In this document: positions 9,264-21,088 of the stretch, piece after piece | Layout: every line of letters starts with the position of its first letter | How positions within the stretch are numbered: the stretch's first letter is position 1 | Assembly: GCA_015490805.1 (NCBI GenBank) | Contig: WFXC01000006.1 | Span: forward strand, 1 to 64,000 | DNA length: 64,000 nucleotides | Reading direction: 5' to 3' | Source of the DNA: Candidatus Kapaibacterium sp. | GTDB lineage: Bacteria; Bacteroidota; Ignavibacteria; Kapaibacteriales; WFXC01 | Made by a program: the position numbers and the translations under genes | Notes under the pieces: generated by a model | Databases searched by the model: none | The model's input: only the letters and a program-made list of their open reading frames with translations | What the model was told of the DNA's origin: nothing

Positions 9264-9335
9264 TCCTTGCCCCCTTTGCACTCCAATTCCGACTGACTCT
9301 TTTTCGCAAATATCACATCCTAACCTTCAAACCAA

Positions 9336-9364
9336 AAAGGGACGGCAACCACCGCCGTCCCTTT
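9336..9364. terminator. bidirectional hairpin between convergent cmr6 and rpoC
   Basis: AAAGGGACGGC-AACCACC-GCCGTCCCTTT, perfect 11-bp stem. Confidence 0.8.
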
Positions 9365-9390
9365 CGATCTCACCTTCGCGCAACTTCTCC

Positions 9391-12300
9391 TTACACAATC
9401 ACTTCGCCACTTTCTTCGCCATCGGAAGAGACCGCAGCGAACTCTTCTTCCCGGGCAAAGATAGATTCTCCAGTTTCTTCCAGCACGATATCCTGATACT
9501 TGCGGACCCCTGTTCCAGCCGGAATAAGCTGTCCCAGAATGATGTTCTCTTTCAACCCGCGTAAGTGATCCACCTTTGCCGCCATTGCCGCTTCAGCAAG
9601 GACTTTCGTTGTCTCCTGGAAGGACGCAGCCGACAGGAAGCTCTCCGTTGTAAGTGCCGCCTGAGTAATACCCAGCAACACTGGCTCAGAAACCGCTGGC
9701 TCCGCTGGACGTGCCTCGATTGGTTTTTTCCCTTTGCTGATCAGATCCTGATTGATCTCTTCCAGCTTATCCTTCTTAATCAGCTCTCCAACCCGATACT
9801 TGGAATCGCCTTTGTCCTCAACAACGTACATATCGCGCAGTTTCTCGTTTTCTTCCAGAAATCGCTGTCGATCCACGAAATCCCCTTCCAGGAAAATCGA
9901 ATCGCCAGGCGAAGTCACCCGGACTTTTTGCAGCATTTGCCGAACGATGATCTCAATGTGCTTGTCATTAATGTTCACACCCTGCATCCGGTAAACTTCT
10001 TGAATCTCGTTGAGCAGGTACTCCTGTGCCGCGACGATTCCTTTAATCCGCAAAATATCGTGAGGATTCAACGGACCTTCGGTCAGCGGATCTCCGGCAC
10101 GGATCGTGTCACCATCCTGAACCAGCAGGTACTTGTTGACAGAAACGGAATACTCTTTGACTGTCAATCCATCAAAACTGGTAATAATCACCTTGCGTAT
10201 CCCGCGACGTGGCGGCTCTACAGTGACCTTCCCATCAATTTCACTGACAATCGCCGCTTTCTGCGGAACCCGCGCTTCAAACAGCTCTGTAACCCGCGGC
10301 AAACCACCCGTAATGTCGTGGGTTTTCCCAATGTCCCGTGGCAGCTTTGCCAGCAAGGTTCCGGGACCAACGTATTCACCTTCGTCGACCGTCACCTGTG
10401 CGCCAGTGGGCAGAATGTAGGACTGTAATACCTTGCCCTTTTCATTCAAAATCTCAATCGTCGGCGACTTTGTCCGCTCCCGCGACTCGATCACCGTCTT
10501 GCTGATATGCCCGGTTTGTTCATCGATTTCTTCCCGATACGTGATGTTTTCGATGAAATCTTTGAATCGAACGTAACCAGCAACCTCGGTGAAAATGATG
10601 TTGTTATAAGGATCCCACTCGTAGAGAATCTGTCCTTTCTCGACTTTCTGACCATCCTCGACTCGCAGCCGTGCTCCATACATTGCATTGTACCGAACCA
10701 GCTCTCGATTATTTTCTGGCTCTACGATCCGGATCACTCCACCGCGATTTGCCACGATCTTGACTTCTTCCTCATCCTCGTGTGTTGTAATCGTACGCAC
10801 GTGCTCGAACTGCACGATTCCTCCAAACTTCGCCGTGACCACAGACTGCGCTGCTACCAGAGAAGCCGTCCCTCCCGTGTGGAAGGTACGCAGCGTTAAC
10901 TGCGTTCCCGGCTCTCCGATGGACTGCGAAGCAATCGTACCCACCGACTCTCCAACGCTGACCAGTTGTCCTGTCGCCAGATCTCGACCGTAGCACTTGG
11001 CACAGACGCCGTGTTTTGCCTCACAGGTCAGCACGGACCGAACCCAGACCGACTCAATCGAAGTCTCGGCAATTTTCTGGGCTTTTTCCTCATCAATCAT
11101 CTCGCCAGCTTTTACCACAACCTCATCGGTCAGGGGATCCACTACATCGACCAGCGCAATCCGTCCCAGCACCCGTTCATACAATGGCTCCTTGATATCC
11201 TCTCCTTCCTTCAGTGCTCGCATTTCAATCCCCCGGATCGTCCCGCAGTCATACTCCCGAACCACCACATCCTGCGCAACATCGTGCAGCCGTCGGGTCA
11301 GGTATCCAGCATCTGCGGTCTTCAACGCGGTGTCAGCCAATCCCTTCCGTGCACCGTGTGTCGAGATAAAGTACTCCAGCACTGAGAGCCCTTCTTTAAA
11401 ATTCGAAAGCACCGGATTCTCAATCAATTCACCCACGCCACCGCGAATTGTCTTACGCGGTTTTGCCATCAATCCACGCATTCCTGCTAACTGGCGAATT
11501 TGCTCTTTCGATCCCCGTGCCTGCGAATCCAGCATCATCCAGAAGGGATTGAAACCATCTTTGTCTTTGCGGAGCATCGTATACAGCCGCTCTGCAACGC
11601 GATTCGTCGCCGAAGACCAGACATCAATGATTTTGTTATACCGCTCACCAGCCGTAATGACTCCCATCCGATAGTGCTCTTCAATCCGCTCCACTTCTTC
11701 CTGCGCCTGCTGAATAATCTTATCTTTATCCTGCGGCACGACCAGATCCTCAACATTCACTGACAGTCCCGCCAGTGTCGAATACTTGAAGCCCAGATCT
11801 TTCAGGTCATCCAGAAAGTCCACGGTACGAGCCATCCCGCTTTCCTGGAAGCATTGCGCAATCAGTTGCCGCAAGCGTTTCTTTGTGAGCAACTCATTGA
11901 CGAACCCTACCTCTTTGGGTACGATCTGGTTAAACAGTACCCGTCCCGGCGTTGTTTCAACCATTTCCCCATTGATGCGAACCTTAACCAACGCGTGAAG
12001 ATCGACCTGCCGATGATCCAGTGCGATCAGCACTTCCTGTGGGGAACCGAAAACCTTTCCTTCGCCCCGCACACCGTGCCGTACTTTGGTCAGGTAATAC
12101 AATCCAAGCACCATATCCTGCGACGGCACTGTAATAGGTGTCCCGTTTTGCGGATTGAGCACATTATGGGCACTCATCATCAACAGAATGGCTTCCAGTT
12201 GCGCCTCATTACTCAACGGCACGTGCACTGCCATCTGGTCGCCATCAAAGTCTGCGTTGAACGCTGTACATACCAGCGGGTGCAGCCGAATCGCTTTTCC

Positions 12301-13659
12301 TTCGATCAATCGTGGCTGGAACGCCTGAATACCCAGACGGTGCAACGTAGGTGCCCGGTTCAGCAGCACTGGATGGTTTTGTATCACTTTCTCCAGAATT
12401 TCCCACACGTATTCAGGCTTCTTGACTTCAACCAATCGCTTGGCAGTTTTAACGGTCTTCACATACCCTCGCTCGATCAGCTTCCGGATCACAAACGGTT
12501 TGTACAGCTCCAGTGCCATGTCTTTGGGTAAACCACACTCGTGAATTTTGAGGGTTGGTCCCACAACAATCACCGAACGACCGGAATAATCCACCCGTTT
12601 CCCCAGCAGATTTTGCCGGAACCGTCCCTGTTTGCCGCGAAGGATATCGGACAGCGACTTGTATTGCCGCTGGGGAGAACTTCGCGCCTTGATCTGCCGG
12701 CTATTGTCGAACAACGAATCAACTGCTTCCTGGAGCATCCGCTTTTCGTTACGCAGGATCACATCCGGCGCTTTAATGTCGATCAATCGCTTCAGCCGGT
12801 TATTCCGAATAATTACTCGACGGTACAGGTCGTTCAAATCGGAAGCAGCAAAGCGCCCTCCTTCCAGAGGAACCAGGGGACGAAGCTCCGGCGGGATAAC
12901 AGGAATCGCATCCAGCACCATCCACTCCAGCTTGTTTGGACGTCGCTCTTCGGTGGGACGAAATGCTTCCAGCACCCGCAATCGTTTCAGCAGCGCTTCG
13001 CGCTTTTGCTGTGACGTTTCCTGCTTCAACTGTTCCCGGAGCCGGTGCGATTCTTCCACTGGATCAATCAACCGGAGCAATTCCCGAATTGCCAGTCCAC
13101 CCATAGCAGCAAAGAACTTGCGTGGATCTCCATCCTCCAGCCGCTTCTCGGATGGCGGTAAATTGTCCAGAATCCGCAGATACTCATCTTCTGTCAACAG
13201 ATCGCCCCGCTGCAACCCTGTCGAACCGGGATGGATCACCACGAAAGATTCGTAGTAAATGATGCGATCTACATCCTTGGTCTGCATTCCCAGAACGGTC
13301 GCGATTTTGCTGGGCTGGATTCGGTGATACCATACGTGAACTACCGGCACTGCCAGCATAATATGCCCGAACCGTTCCCGACGCACACTCTTACTGGTTA
13401 CTTCAACGCCACACCGATCGCACACAATGCCTTTATATCGAATCCGCTTATACTTCCCACAGGCACACTCCCAATCGCGGACTGGACCGAAGATCTTTTC
13501 ACAAAACAGTCCGTCTTTTTCAGGACGGAATGAGCGGTAGTTAATCGTTTCGGGCTTCACCACCTCACCGTGCGACCACTGAATGATCTCATCCGACGAT
13601 ACCAGCCGAATTGTTACTCGCCGGAACCCTTTCCGAGGAATTGTTCGAGACTGCAACAT
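9391..13659 (-). CDS. rpoC: DNA-directed RNA polymerase subunit beta'
   Basis: 1422 aa; [16 protein letters not shown] catalytic motif, full-length homology pattern. Confidence 0.98.
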   Translation of the reverse strand: MLQSRTIPRKGFRRVTIRLVSSDEIIQWSHGEVVKPETINYRSFRPEKDGLFCEKIFGPVRDWECACGKYKRIRYKGIVCDRCGVEVTSKSVRRERFGHIMLAVPVVHVWYHRIQPSKIATVLGMQTKDVDRIIYYESFVVIHPGSTGLQRGDLLTEDEYLRILDNLPPSEKRLEDGDPRKFFAAMGGLAIRELLRLIDPVEESHRLREQLKQETSQQKREALLKRLRVLEAFRPTEERRPNKLEWMVLDAIPVIPPELRPLVPLEGGRFAASDLNDLYRRVIIRNNRLKRLIDIKAPDVILRNEKRMLQEAVDSLFDNSRQIKARSSPQRQYKSLSDILRGKQGRFRQNLLGKRVDYSGRSVIVVGPTLKIHECGLPKDMALELYKPFVIRKLIERGYVKTVKTAKRLVEVKKPEYVWEILEKVIQNHPVLLNRAPTLHRLGIQAFQPRLIEGKAIRLHPLVCTAFNADFDGDQMAVHVPLSNEAQLEAILLMMSAHNVLNPQNGTPITVPSQDMVLGLYYLTKVRHGVRGEGKVFGSPQEVLIALDHRQVDLHALVKVRINGEMVETTPGRVLFNQIVPKEVGFVNELLTKKRLRQLIAQCFQESGMARTVDFLDDLKDLGFKYSTLAGLSVNVEDLVVPQDKDKIIQQAQEEVERIEEHYRMGVITAGERYNKIIDVWSSATNRVAERLYTMLRKDKDGFNPFWMMLDSQARGSKEQIRQLAGMRGLMAKPRKTIRGGVGELIENPVLSNFKEGLSVLEYFISTHGARKGLADTALKTADAGYLTRRLHDVAQDVVVREYDCGTIRGIEMRALKEGEDIKEPLYERVLGRIALVDVVDPLTDEVVVKAGEMIDEEKAQKIAETSIESVWVRSVLTCEAKHGVCAKCYGRDLATGQLVSVGESVGTIASQSIGEPGTQLTLRTFHTGGTASLVAAQSVVTAKFGGIVQFEHVRTITTHEDEEEVKIVANRGGVIRIVEPENNRELVRYNAMYGARLRVEDGQKVEKGQILYEWDPYNNIIFTEVAGYVRFKDFIENITYREEIDEQTGHISKTVIESRERTKSPTIEILNEKGKVLQSYILPTGAQVTVDEGEYVGPGTLLAKLPRDIGKTHDITGGLPRVTELFEARVPQKAAIVSEIDGKVTVEPPRRGIRKVIITSFDGLTVKEYSVSVNKYLLVQDGDTIRAGDPLTEGPLNPHDILRIKGIVAAQEYLLNEIQEVYRMQGVNINDKHIEIIVRQMLQKVRVTSPGDSIFLEGDFVDRQRFLEENEKLRDMYVVEDKGDSKYRVGELIKKDKLEEINQDLISKGKKPIEARPAEPAVSEPVLLGITQAALTTESFLSAASFQETTKVLAEAAMAAKVDHLRGLKENIILGQLIPAGTGVRKYQDIVLEETGESIFAREEEFAAVSSDGEESGEVIV

Positions 13660-13688
13660 CTCTTTATCTCCGTTCTATGAAACTTTTT

Positions 13689-16600
13689 TTATTCTTCCAG
13701 ATTCATTTCGATTGCTAATCCACGCAATTCGCGCATCAATACATTGAAAGCCTCCGGAACGTGCGGAAGCGGCATTGGCTCTGTCTTGACGATTGCTTCG
13801 TACGCCTTACTCCGCCCCTGAATATCATCCGACTTCACAGTGAGAATTTCCTGCAGCGTAAAGGCAGCGCCATACGCTTCCAGTGCCCACACTTCCATTT
13901 CTCCAAAGCGCTGACCACCAAATTGTGATTTTCCGCCCAGCGGCTGCTGCGTGATGAGGGCATAGGGACCGACAGCGCGAGCGTGGATTTTATCTTCCAC
14001 CATATGGATGAGCTTCATCATATAGATGTAACCAACCGTTACCTTTTCCTCAAACGGTTCACCAGTTCGCCCATCGTACAACACGGTTCGCCCATCTTCC
14101 GGTAATCCCGCTTCTCGCAAATACTGTTGCACTTGTTCCCAGGTAGCGCCATCGAATACCGGTGTTGCGAAATATTTCCCCAGCTTGTGAGCAGCCCATC
14201 CTAAGGCTGTCTCGTACAACTGACCAATGTTCATCCGCGATGGCACTCCCAGCGGATTGAGAATGATGTCCACGGGTGTACCATCAGGCAGGAATGGCAT
14301 ATCCTCTACCGGCACAATCTTCGCCACCACTCCCTTATTCCCGTGGCGTCCTGCCATTTTATCGCCCACCTGGATCTTCCGCTTGGAGGCAACATATACT
14401 TTTGCCATTTCCACAATACCCGGCGGCAGTTCATCACCGGTGATAACCTTTTGCCGCTCCAAGCGAAACTCATCCTGAATTTCTCGCTCTTCCTGCTTGT
14501 ATGCCTGGTACAAGCGCCGTACCAGCGCCATTGCGGCATCATCATCCAGGAATGACTTCTCCAGGTCGATCTGATCCAGACTTTCCACCTTGCGCTCTGC
14601 CAGCCGTTTCAGTACCTTTTCCTCTGTGAGCTTCGTCCCCGAGCTGAAGATCAAGGTTCCATCGACGGTTCGGATACCACCAACAACTTTATGTCCATCG
14701 GCTATTTTCGCAAAGCGCCGCAATGCTTCTTGCCGCAACTCTTTAAGCTGCTCACGCTCTGCCTTATCCAACAGCTCCTGTCGCCGCTTCTCCCGTCGCC
14801 GAACCTCTGCTTCGCGGCTTCGGAACTTCCGGCTAAACAGCTTCGTATTAATCACAACGCCCCGCAATCCCGGTGGGGCTTTTAAGGACGCATCCTTCAC
14901 TTCGCCAGCTTTATCACCAAAAATCGCGCGGAGTAACTTCTCTTCCGGCGTCGGCTCCACTTCTCCTTTGGGCGTTACTTTTCCGATGAGAATGTCTCCT
15001 TCGCGCACCTTTGCACCAACCCGAATAATGCCCCGCTCATCCAGATCTTTGAGCGCCGCCTCGCTGAGATTGGGGATGTCTCGTGTGAACTCCTCTAATC
15101 CTCGCTTTGTATCCCGCACCTGAAGCGTAAACTCCTCGATGTGGATCGAGGTATACACATCTTCAGCAACCAGCCGTTCCGAAATCACAATTGCATCTTC
15201 AAAGTTATACCCTTCCCACGGCATAAATGCTACCAGCACATTCTGCCCCAGAGCTAATTCTCCCTGATCGGTAGAGCCAATATCAACCAACGGCTCTCCT
15301 TTCTTCACTCGCTGTCCTGGCTTTACAATAGGTCGCTGGTTAATACAGGTATTCTGATTGGTTCGGAAGAACTTTTTCAACCGGTATTCCTTAACCGGCT
15401 CATACCGGAACCGCAGCAATTTTTCCTCTTCGCTGAAATTATCATCATAGCGAATGCGGATCTTGTCAGCGCTCACGTATTCCACAACCCCATCTTCTTC
15501 CGCTACCATTAGCGATCGGGATTCTTTAGCAATTTTCCACTCCATTCCGGTTCCAACATATGGAGCAGAAGGACGCAGCAATGGCACTGCCTGCCGTTGC
15601 ATATTTGATCCCATCAACGCACGGTTCGCATCATCGTGTTCCAGAAATGGAATGAGCGAAGCGGACATCCCCGTAATCTGATGCGTGGCAACATCCATCA
15701 ACTCTACTTCTTCAGGATCCACGCTGACGAAATCTCCAGAGCGCCGCGCTCGAATCTTCTTTTGTCCCGGTGGCGGTTGAAGCCGCCCTTTCTTATCAAT
15801 CGGCGTCGAAGCAGGAGCAATGATCCGATTCTCTTCACGGTCAGCCCGCAAATAAATAATTTCGTCGGTAACTTTCCCCTTCTTCACCACACGATATGGC
15901 GTTTCCAGAAAACCCAGCTCATCAACGCGAGCATACAGCGCCAATGAGTTAATCAATCCAATGTTTGGTCCTTCTGGTGTTTCAATGGGACACAACCGCC
16001 CATAGTGCGTGTAATGCACGTCCCGCACTTCAAATCCTGCCCGCTCCCGGCTTAACCCTCCGGGACCCAACGCCGAGATTCGCCGTTTATGAGTCGTTTC
16101 CGCCAGCGGATTGGTTTGATCCATAAACTGAGATAGCTGGTGAGTACCAAAGAATTGATTGAGCACACTGGTGATGGTCCGCGCCGTCACCAGGTTACTG
16201 GGCATCAATTCTTCTTGATCCTGAATGCTCAATCGTTCCCGGATAGTCCGCGCCATCCGCGCCAACGCAATGTGGAGCTGCTCAGTCAATTGTTCTCCAA
16301 CGGTACGAATTCGCCGATTACCAAGGTGATCAACATCATCTACGCTGTGTTTCCCCTCTTTCAGATCCAGCAAATATCGGATGATCACGATGATATCTTC
16401 GGGCGTCAGCGTCCGCACATCATACGGCACATTCATCTTTAACTTTTCATTGATCCGGTAGCGTCCTACAAAGCCCAGATCATACCGTTTCGGATTAAAG
16501 AACAGGCGATCGATCAATGCTTCCGCCGTCTCCATATCCGGTGGCTCGCCTGAACGCAACTGTCGATAAATGATATCCAGAGCTTCCTCCCGCGACCGTG

Positions 16601-17501
16601 ACGGATCCTTTACCAAAGTTCGCGCAATAATAGGTTCGTCGGGCGTATCCGCTTTGTAGGTAAACAACTTAATAGGCAAGGCTTGCTTTAGTGATCGGAG
16701 ACGTTCCATCAAATCTTCCGTCAACACATCGTCTCGGCTGGCAATAATTTCCCCCGTTTCTAAATCGATAATGTCACCGGCAATTTTGCGCCCCAGATAC
16801 TGATCGGGATTTTTCAGGATTTCTTCCAGTGTCACTTCTTCCATCAAGTCGAACAAGCGCAGAATATCTTCATCAGAGGAATACCCGATGACCCGCAGCA
16901 GCATTGTCACCGGAAACTTTTTCTTGCGGTCGATGTACACGTTCATCGTTTGCTGCACATTCGTGCTAAACTCCAACCACGATCCTTTCATTGGAATAAC
17001 GCGTGCTGAATAGATTCGAGTTCCGTTGGGATGAACAGCATCCTGAAAAATAACGCCTGGCGACCGGTGAATTTGTGAGACAACGACACGCTCAGATCCG
17101 TTGATAATAAAGGTTCCTCGTTCCGTCATCTGCGGGATATGTCCCAAATACACCTCCTGTTCGATCGTTTCGATGTAGTCCTCAGATTTGGGATCAGCTT
17201 TGGAAGACAAACGCAGTACGGCTTTCAATGCCCGGCTATAGGTCAACTCCCGCTCCCGACACTCATCTTCTGTGTATTTCGGAGGATCCAACGTGTAAGA
17301 AACAAAATCCAGCTCATATAGTTCTCGGCTATCGGTGATAGGAAAATTTGCCTTGAACGCCGCCTGTAGTCCAACTTCTTGTCGCTTATCCGGCGGAACG
17401 TCTGCTTGCAAAAATTCTTCAAAGGACTGCAACTGAATCGCCAGCAAATCAGGCGGTTCCATTGCTGGCTCAAACCGACGGAACGAGATTCGCTCTCTCA
17501 T
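13689..17501 (-). CDS. rpoB: DNA-directed RNA polymerase subunit beta
   Basis: 1270 aa; GGKSQFGGQRFGEMEVWALEAYGAA, SQFMDQTNPLAETTHKRRISALGPGGLSRERAGFEVRDVH. Confidence 0.98.
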   Translation of the reverse strand: MRERISFRRFEPAMEPPDLLAIQLQSFEEFLQADVPPDKRQEVGLQAAFKANFPITDSRELYELDFVSYTLDPPKYTEDECRERELTYSRALKAVLRLSSKADPKSEDYIETIEQEVYLGHIPQMTERGTFIINGSERVVVSQIHRSPGVIFQDAVHPNGTRIYSARVIPMKGSWLEFSTNVQQTMNVYIDRKKKFPVTMLLRVIGYSSDEDILRLFDLMEEVTLEEILKNPDQYLGRKIAGDIIDLETGEIIASRDDVLTEDLMERLRSLKQALPIKLFTYKADTPDEPIIARTLVKDPSRSREEALDIIYRQLRSGEPPDMETAEALIDRLFFNPKRYDLGFVGRYRINEKLKMNVPYDVRTLTPEDIIVIIRYLLDLKEGKHSVDDVDHLGNRRIRTVGEQLTEQLHIALARMARTIRERLSIQDQEELMPSNLVTARTITSVLNQFFGTHQLSQFMDQTNPLAETTHKRRISALGPGGLSRERAGFEVRDVHYTHYGRLCPIETPEGPNIGLINSLALYARVDELGFLETPYRVVKKGKVTDEIIYLRADREENRIIAPASTPIDKKGRLQPPPGQKKIRARRSGDFVSVDPEEVELMDVATHQITGMSASLIPFLEHDDANRALMGSNMQRQAVPLLRPSAPYVGTGMEWKIAKESRSLMVAEEDGVVEYVSADKIRIRYDDNFSEEEKLLRFRYEPVKEYRLKKFFRTNQNTCINQRPIVKPGQRVKKGEPLVDIGSTDQGELALGQNVLVAFMPWEGYNFEDAIVISERLVAEDVYTSIHIEEFTLQVRDTKRGLEEFTRDIPNLSEAALKDLDERGIIRVGAKVREGDILIGKVTPKGEVEPTPEEKLLRAIFGDKAGEVKDASLKAPPGLRGVVINTKLFSRKFRSREAEVRRREKRRQELLDKAEREQLKELRQEALRRFAKIADGHKVVGGIRTVDGTLIFSSGTKLTEEKVLKRLAERKVESLDQIDLEKSFLDDDAAMALVRRLYQAYKQEEREIQDEFRLERQKVITGDELPPGIVEMAKVYVASKRKIQVGDKMAGRHGNKGVVAKIVPVEDMPFLPDGTPVDIILNPLGVPSRMNIGQLYETALGWAAHKLGKYFATPVFDGATWEQVQQYLREAGLPEDGRTVLYDGRTGEPFEEKVTVGYIYMMKLIHMVEDKIHARAVGPYALITQQPLGGKSQFGGQRFGEMEVWALEAYGAAFTLQEILTVKSDDIQGRSKAYEAIVKTEPMPLPHVPEAFNVLMRELRGLAIEMNLEE

Positions 17502-17544
17502 TATCCCCTCCTCTATCCTTTAATTGTTCCACTTGTTTCCCTAA

Positions 17545-17598
17545 CAAAAAACAAAAGAGGCTCCCTGCGTCCATCAAAATGGACGGAATGGGAACCTC
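17545..17598 (-). terminator. terminator-like attenuator hairpin in rplL-rpoB intergenic region
   Basis: On the minus strand: GAGGTTCCCATTCCGTCCATTTTGATGGACGCAGGGAGCCTC followed by TTTTGTTTTTTG. Confidence 0.65.
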
Positions 17599-17685
17599 AG
17601 AAAAAATTCCACTGTCTTGAGATTCATTCGGCTTTTGTTACCAAGCCTTGCTTGTTTGTGTTTCTTCAGGAGCTGCAAGCACCGG

Positions 17686-18072
17686 TTATTTCAAGGTCAC
17701 CTTTGCGCCTGCTTCTTCCAACTTCTTCTTGATTTCTTCCGCTTCTTCCTTGCTGACAGCTTCCTTGATCACCACTGGCGCTTTTTCTACCGTATCTTTC
17801 GCATCCTTCAAGCCCAGGCCTAACAACTCTCGAACTGCCTTAATAACGTTGATCTTTTGCGAACCAATTTCCGTCAACTCAACATCAAATTCTGTCTTTT
17901 CTTCTTCAGCAGCAGCAGCACCTGCTTCTGCGCCAGGCATAGCACCGGCCATCATCACAGGCGCAGCAGCAGTCACACCATATTTTTCTTCCATCGCATT
18001 CTTCAGTTCCACCAGTTGCGCGACGGTTAAATTGTCGATCTTCTCCAAAATTTCCTGCACAACATCACTCAT
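17686..18072 (-). CDS. rplL: 50S ribosomal protein L7/L12
   Basis: [46 protein letters not shown]-terminal domain. Confidence 0.97.
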   Translation of the reverse strand: MSDVVQEILEKIDNLTVAQLVELKNAMEEKYGVTAAAPVMMAGAMPGAEAGAAAAEEEKTEFDVELTEIGSQKINVIKAVRELLGLGLKDAKDTVEKAPVVIKEAVSKEEAEEIKKKLEEAGAKVTLK

Positions 18073-18142
18073 TGTTCTTCCCTTTGCTTTGTTTGTTGAA
18101 CTTTCACTATTCGTTGAATTTCACAGGTTCAATCTGGAAATC

Positions 18143-18673
18143 TCAGGCAGCTTCTGCCTTCTTTTTGGCGACCTCGTCAATGACACTGACCAGGTCTCGA
18201 ACGAGGTTATGGAAAATACTGATAACGTTGGACAGAGGCGCTTGCAGGCTTCCCACAATACCTGCATAAATTTCCTCGCGGGTTGGAAAGCTTGCTAACT
18301 GCGCCAACTGCTCTTCGCCGAAGAATTCATCTTCAATGACCGCCGCCTTGAACCGAATTTTGTTATCGTCGACCAGTTTCTTAATAAATCGCACTGGCCG
18401 AATCGGATCTCCGTAAGCGAAGGTCACAGCCGTTGGACCGAAGAAGCGATCGTCGGGAACGTTGGTAAAACGCTCAGCTTCTCGCAGCGCGCGCTGAATC
18501 AAGGTGTTCTTCGCCACCTTCATCTCAGCTTCCAGCTTCTTAATCTCGCGCCGCGCTTCAATTGTGTCCTGTACAGACAATCCCGTAAAGTCCAGCAAAT
18601 AAATGCCGTTACTTTTCTGAAGCTTCTCCACCAATTCCGCAACGATCTGCTGTTTCTGTTCTCGCGTAATCAT
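18143..18673 (-). CDS. rplJ: 50S ribosomal protein L10
   Basis: MITREQKQQIVAELVEKLQKSNGIYLLDFTGLSV, position in the rpl-rpo operon. Confidence 0.96.
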   Translation of the reverse strand: MITREQKQQIVAELVEKLQKSNGIYLLDFTGLSVQDTIEARREIKKLEAEMKVAKNTLIQRALREAERFTNVPDDRFFGPTAVTFAYGDPIRPVRFIKKLVDDNKIRFKAAVIEDEFFGEEQLAQLASFPTREEIYAGIVGSLQAPLSNVISIFHNLVRDLVSVIDEVAKKKAEAA

Positions 18674-18762
18674 TCCATTCCTCTTCCACTGTTTCAGCCA
18701 ATCTTCCGCTAACTAAACCCCAGGATGTTGGCATTTATAGATCAAGAGTGCGTAACCACATT

Positions 18763-19455
18763 TCAGGCAAATTCTCGTTCATCGATCGGAATACCGACAC
18801 CCATTGTCGGAGAAATATGGACACTTTGCAGATATTTTCCTTTAGCTGCTGCCGGCTTTGCCCGCAAAACACTTTGGACAAAGGTACGAATATTGTCTAT
18901 CAGCTTCTCATCCTCAAAGGATTTCCGCCCAATCGAAGCATGAATATTGCCACCTTTATCAACCCGGAACTCGACTTTCCCTGCTTTGACTTCCCGCACT
19001 GCTTTTGCCACATCGGTTGTAACCGTCCCACTCTTTGGATTCGGCATCAAGCCACGCGGTCCCAGAATCCGTCCCAATCGTCCAACAACTGGCATTACAT
19101 CCGGCGTCGCGATGGCAACATCAAACTCCAGCCATCCAGATTGAATTTTCTCCACATATTCCTCCAGACCCGCATAATCAGCCCCCGCTTCTAAGGCTTC
19201 TTTGTCGACCGGCGGCTTTGCAAAAACTAAAACTCGGACCTCTTTACCGGTTCCGTGAGGCAGCACCACCGATCCTCGAACCATTTGATCTGCCTTCCGG
19301 GGATCCACTCCCAGGTGCAAGGCAATGTCGATCGATTCATCGAATTTCGCCGTAGCTGTCTTCTTCGCCAATGCCACCGCTTCCTGCAACGAATATCGTT
19401 TCCCTTTCTCTACCAACTGTGCAATTTGTCGATATCGCTTCCCATGCTTCGGCAT
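18763..19455 (-). CDS. rplA: 50S ribosomal protein L1
   Basis: [22 protein letters not shown] signature. Confidence 0.97.
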   Translation of the reverse strand: MPKHGKRYRQIAQLVEKGKRYSLQEAVALAKKTATAKFDESIDIALHLGVDPRKADQMVRGSVVLPHGTGKEVRVLVFAKPPVDKEALEAGADYAGLEEYVEKIQSGWLEFDVAIATPDVMPVVGRLGRILGPRGLMPNPKSGTVTTDVAKAVREVKAGKVEFRVDKGGNIHASIGRKSFEDEKLIDNIRTFVQSVLRAKPAAAKGKYLQSVHISPTMGVGIPIDEREFA

Positions 19456-19487
19456 CAGTCTTTACTGCTTTCTTGGTTCCACTGACC

Positions 19488-19916
19488 CTATCCTTCTACC
19501 ACCTGGATGCCCATACTCCGAGCGGTACCCAGAATCATCTGGACAGCACTTTCCAGACTATCGCAGTTCAGATCAGGCATCTTTGTTTTTGCGATTTCCT
19601 CCACTTGCTTCATCGTTACCTTGCCGACAATTTCCCGGCTCGGCATCTGCGCTCCTTTTTCAACGCCGGCTGCCTGCTTGAGCAAAAAGGAGGCTGGTGG
19701 TGTCTTGATCTGAAAAGTAAAGCTTTTATCCGTATAGAAGGTCACTACCACCGGAATCAATTGTCCTGCCAATTTCGAAGTGCGCGCATTAAATTGCTTC
19801 ACAAACTCCATCCCATTTAACCCGCGCTGTCCAAACGCTGGACCGACCGGTGGCGCCATTGTTGCCTGTCCTGCGGGAATCAGCAACTTAAACGTTCCTG
19901 CAACTTCACGTGCCAT
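19488..19916 (-). CDS. rplK: 50S ribosomal protein L11
   Basis: [32 protein letters not shown] signature. Confidence 0.97.
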   Translation of the reverse strand: MAREVAGTFKLLIPAGQATMAPPVGPAFGQRGLNGMEFVKQFNARTSKLAGQLIPVVVTFYTDKSFTFQIKTPPASFLLKQAAGVEKGAQMPSREIVGKVTMKQVEEIAKTKMPDLNCDSLESAVQMILGTARSMGIQVVEG

Positions 19917-19940
19917 TGCTTTCAGAATCTCTTATTTCTT

Positions 19941-20489
19941 CTACGGACGTTCGATCTCAATTTGCGTAAAATCCAACTCGACTGGTGTTTTCCGTCCTAA
20001 GATGCCGACTTCAACCTTTACCTTCTGCTTCTCGTTGTTTACTTCTTTCACGACCCCCGAAAATCCGGTAAAGGGTCCATCAATGATGCGAACCGGATCA
20101 CCCACTTCAAAACTGGCTTCAATGGTTGCAATATCCCGCCGTTCTTCCATCCGTCCCAGAATGCGCTCCACTTCGTGGGGTTTCAGCGGAATCGGTTCGC
20201 TCTTGGTACCTACAAACTGCACCCCTGCCATATTGTTGATCAAATCCCGAACATAGTTATCCAGTTTGGCGTGTATCAGAATATATCCGGGTAGAAAATT
20301 TTTCACTTTCGTCCGCTTTTTCCCTCCACGCACCTCAAACACCGTTTCCTGCGGCACCAGCACCTCATCGACCCGATCTTCCAGCCCTAGGCGCCGAATT
20401 TCCGTTTCCAGCAAAAGCTTTACCTTTTCTTCCTGCCCTGTCAAAGTCCGAAGAGCATACCATTGTTTCTCGTTATTTGGGGTCTCCAT
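19941..20489 (-). CDS. nusG: transcription termination/antitermination protein NusG
   Basis: WYALRTLTGQEEKV N-term and GDPVRIIDGPFTGFSGVVKEVN KOW motif. Confidence 0.96.
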   Translation of the reverse strand: METPNNEKQWYALRTLTGQEEKVKLLLETEIRRLGLEDRVDEVLVPQETVFEVRGGKKRTKVKNFLPGYILIHAKLDNYVRDLINNMAGVQFVGTKSEPIPLKPHEVERILGRMEERRDIATIEASFEVGDPVRIIDGPFTGFSGVVKEVNNEKQKVKVEVGILGRKTPVELDFTQIEIERP

Positions 20490-20506
20490 AAACGTTTAGC
20501 CCTTGC

Positions 20507-20692
20507 TTAAGCGAACAATCCTGCCACCAATGTGGAGATGAGCCAATCTAGTAGCCCGATGAAGGCGGTAATGACCAAGCAACTCGCAATCACCACTTGC
20601 GTTGATTCCCATACTTCCTCTCGGGAGGGCCACGAAACCTTTCGCATTTCGCGAGAGACTTCGTTCAAAAACTGTCGCAATTTTTCAAACAT
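20507..20692 (-). CDS. secE: preprotein translocase subunit SecE
   Basis: MFEKLRQFLNEVSREMRKVSWPSREEVWESTQVVI; start at internal Met of the listed ORF (the upstream part overlaps tRNA-Trp sequence). Confidence 0.93.
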   Translation of the reverse strand: MFEKLRQFLNEVSREMRKVSWPSREEVWESTQVVIASCLVITAFIGLLDWLISTLVAGLFA

Positions 20693-20719
20693 TGCTACCC
20701 TGCTTTTCTCTACCTGCTG

Positions 20720-20792
20720 CACGAGCGGAGGGACTCGAACCCCCAACCTGCGGTTTTGGAGACCGCTGCTCTACCAATTGAGCTACGCTCGT
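20720..20792 (-). tRNA. tRNA-Trp (anticodon CCA)
   Basis: Cloverleaf: acceptor ACGAGCG/CGCTCGT, TAGCTC D-arm, loop TCCAAA, T-arm GGTTCGAGTCC. Confidence 0.95.
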
Positions 20793-20800
20793 ACCTGGAG

Positions 20801-20874
20801 AGCTGATGGCCGGAGTCGAACCGGCGACCTCTTCCTTACCAAGGAAGCGCTCTAACCGCCTGAGCTACATCAGC
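20801..20874 (-). tRNA. tRNA-Thr (anticodon GGT)
   Basis: Acceptor GCTGATG/CATCAGC; anticodon loop CTTGGTAA; T-arm GGTTCGACTCC. Confidence 0.95.
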
Positions 20875-20883
20875 TTTTGCAAG

Positions 20884-20956
20884 AGCGGGAGACGGGAATC
20901 GAACCCGCGACCCTCAGCTTGGAAGGCTGATGCTCTGCCAACTGAGCTACTCCCGC
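20884..20956 (-). tRNA. tRNA-Gly (anticodon TCC)
   Basis: Acceptor GCGGGAG/CTCCCGC; loop CTTCCAA. Confidence 0.95.
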
Positions 20957-21005
20957 CTGCCATTGCTCATCGTTCAGTCAAAACATCTTCAAAGAGCATC
21001 TGTGG

Positions 21006-21078
21006 AGCGGGAGACGGGAATCGAACCCGCGACCCTCAGCTTGGGAAGCTGATGCTCTGCCAACTGAGCTACTCCCGC
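21006..21078 (-). tRNA. tRNA-Gly (anticodon CCC)
   Basis: Same body as the preceding tRNA-Gly except the loop TTCCCAA. Confidence 0.94.
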
Positions 21079-21088
21079 TTCACCATCG

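Noticed and set aside
9565-17321. Numerous + strand ORFs opposite rpoC/rpoB (up to 287 aa)
   Set aside because: Shadow ORFs of highly conserved minus-strand genes, no protein-like features.
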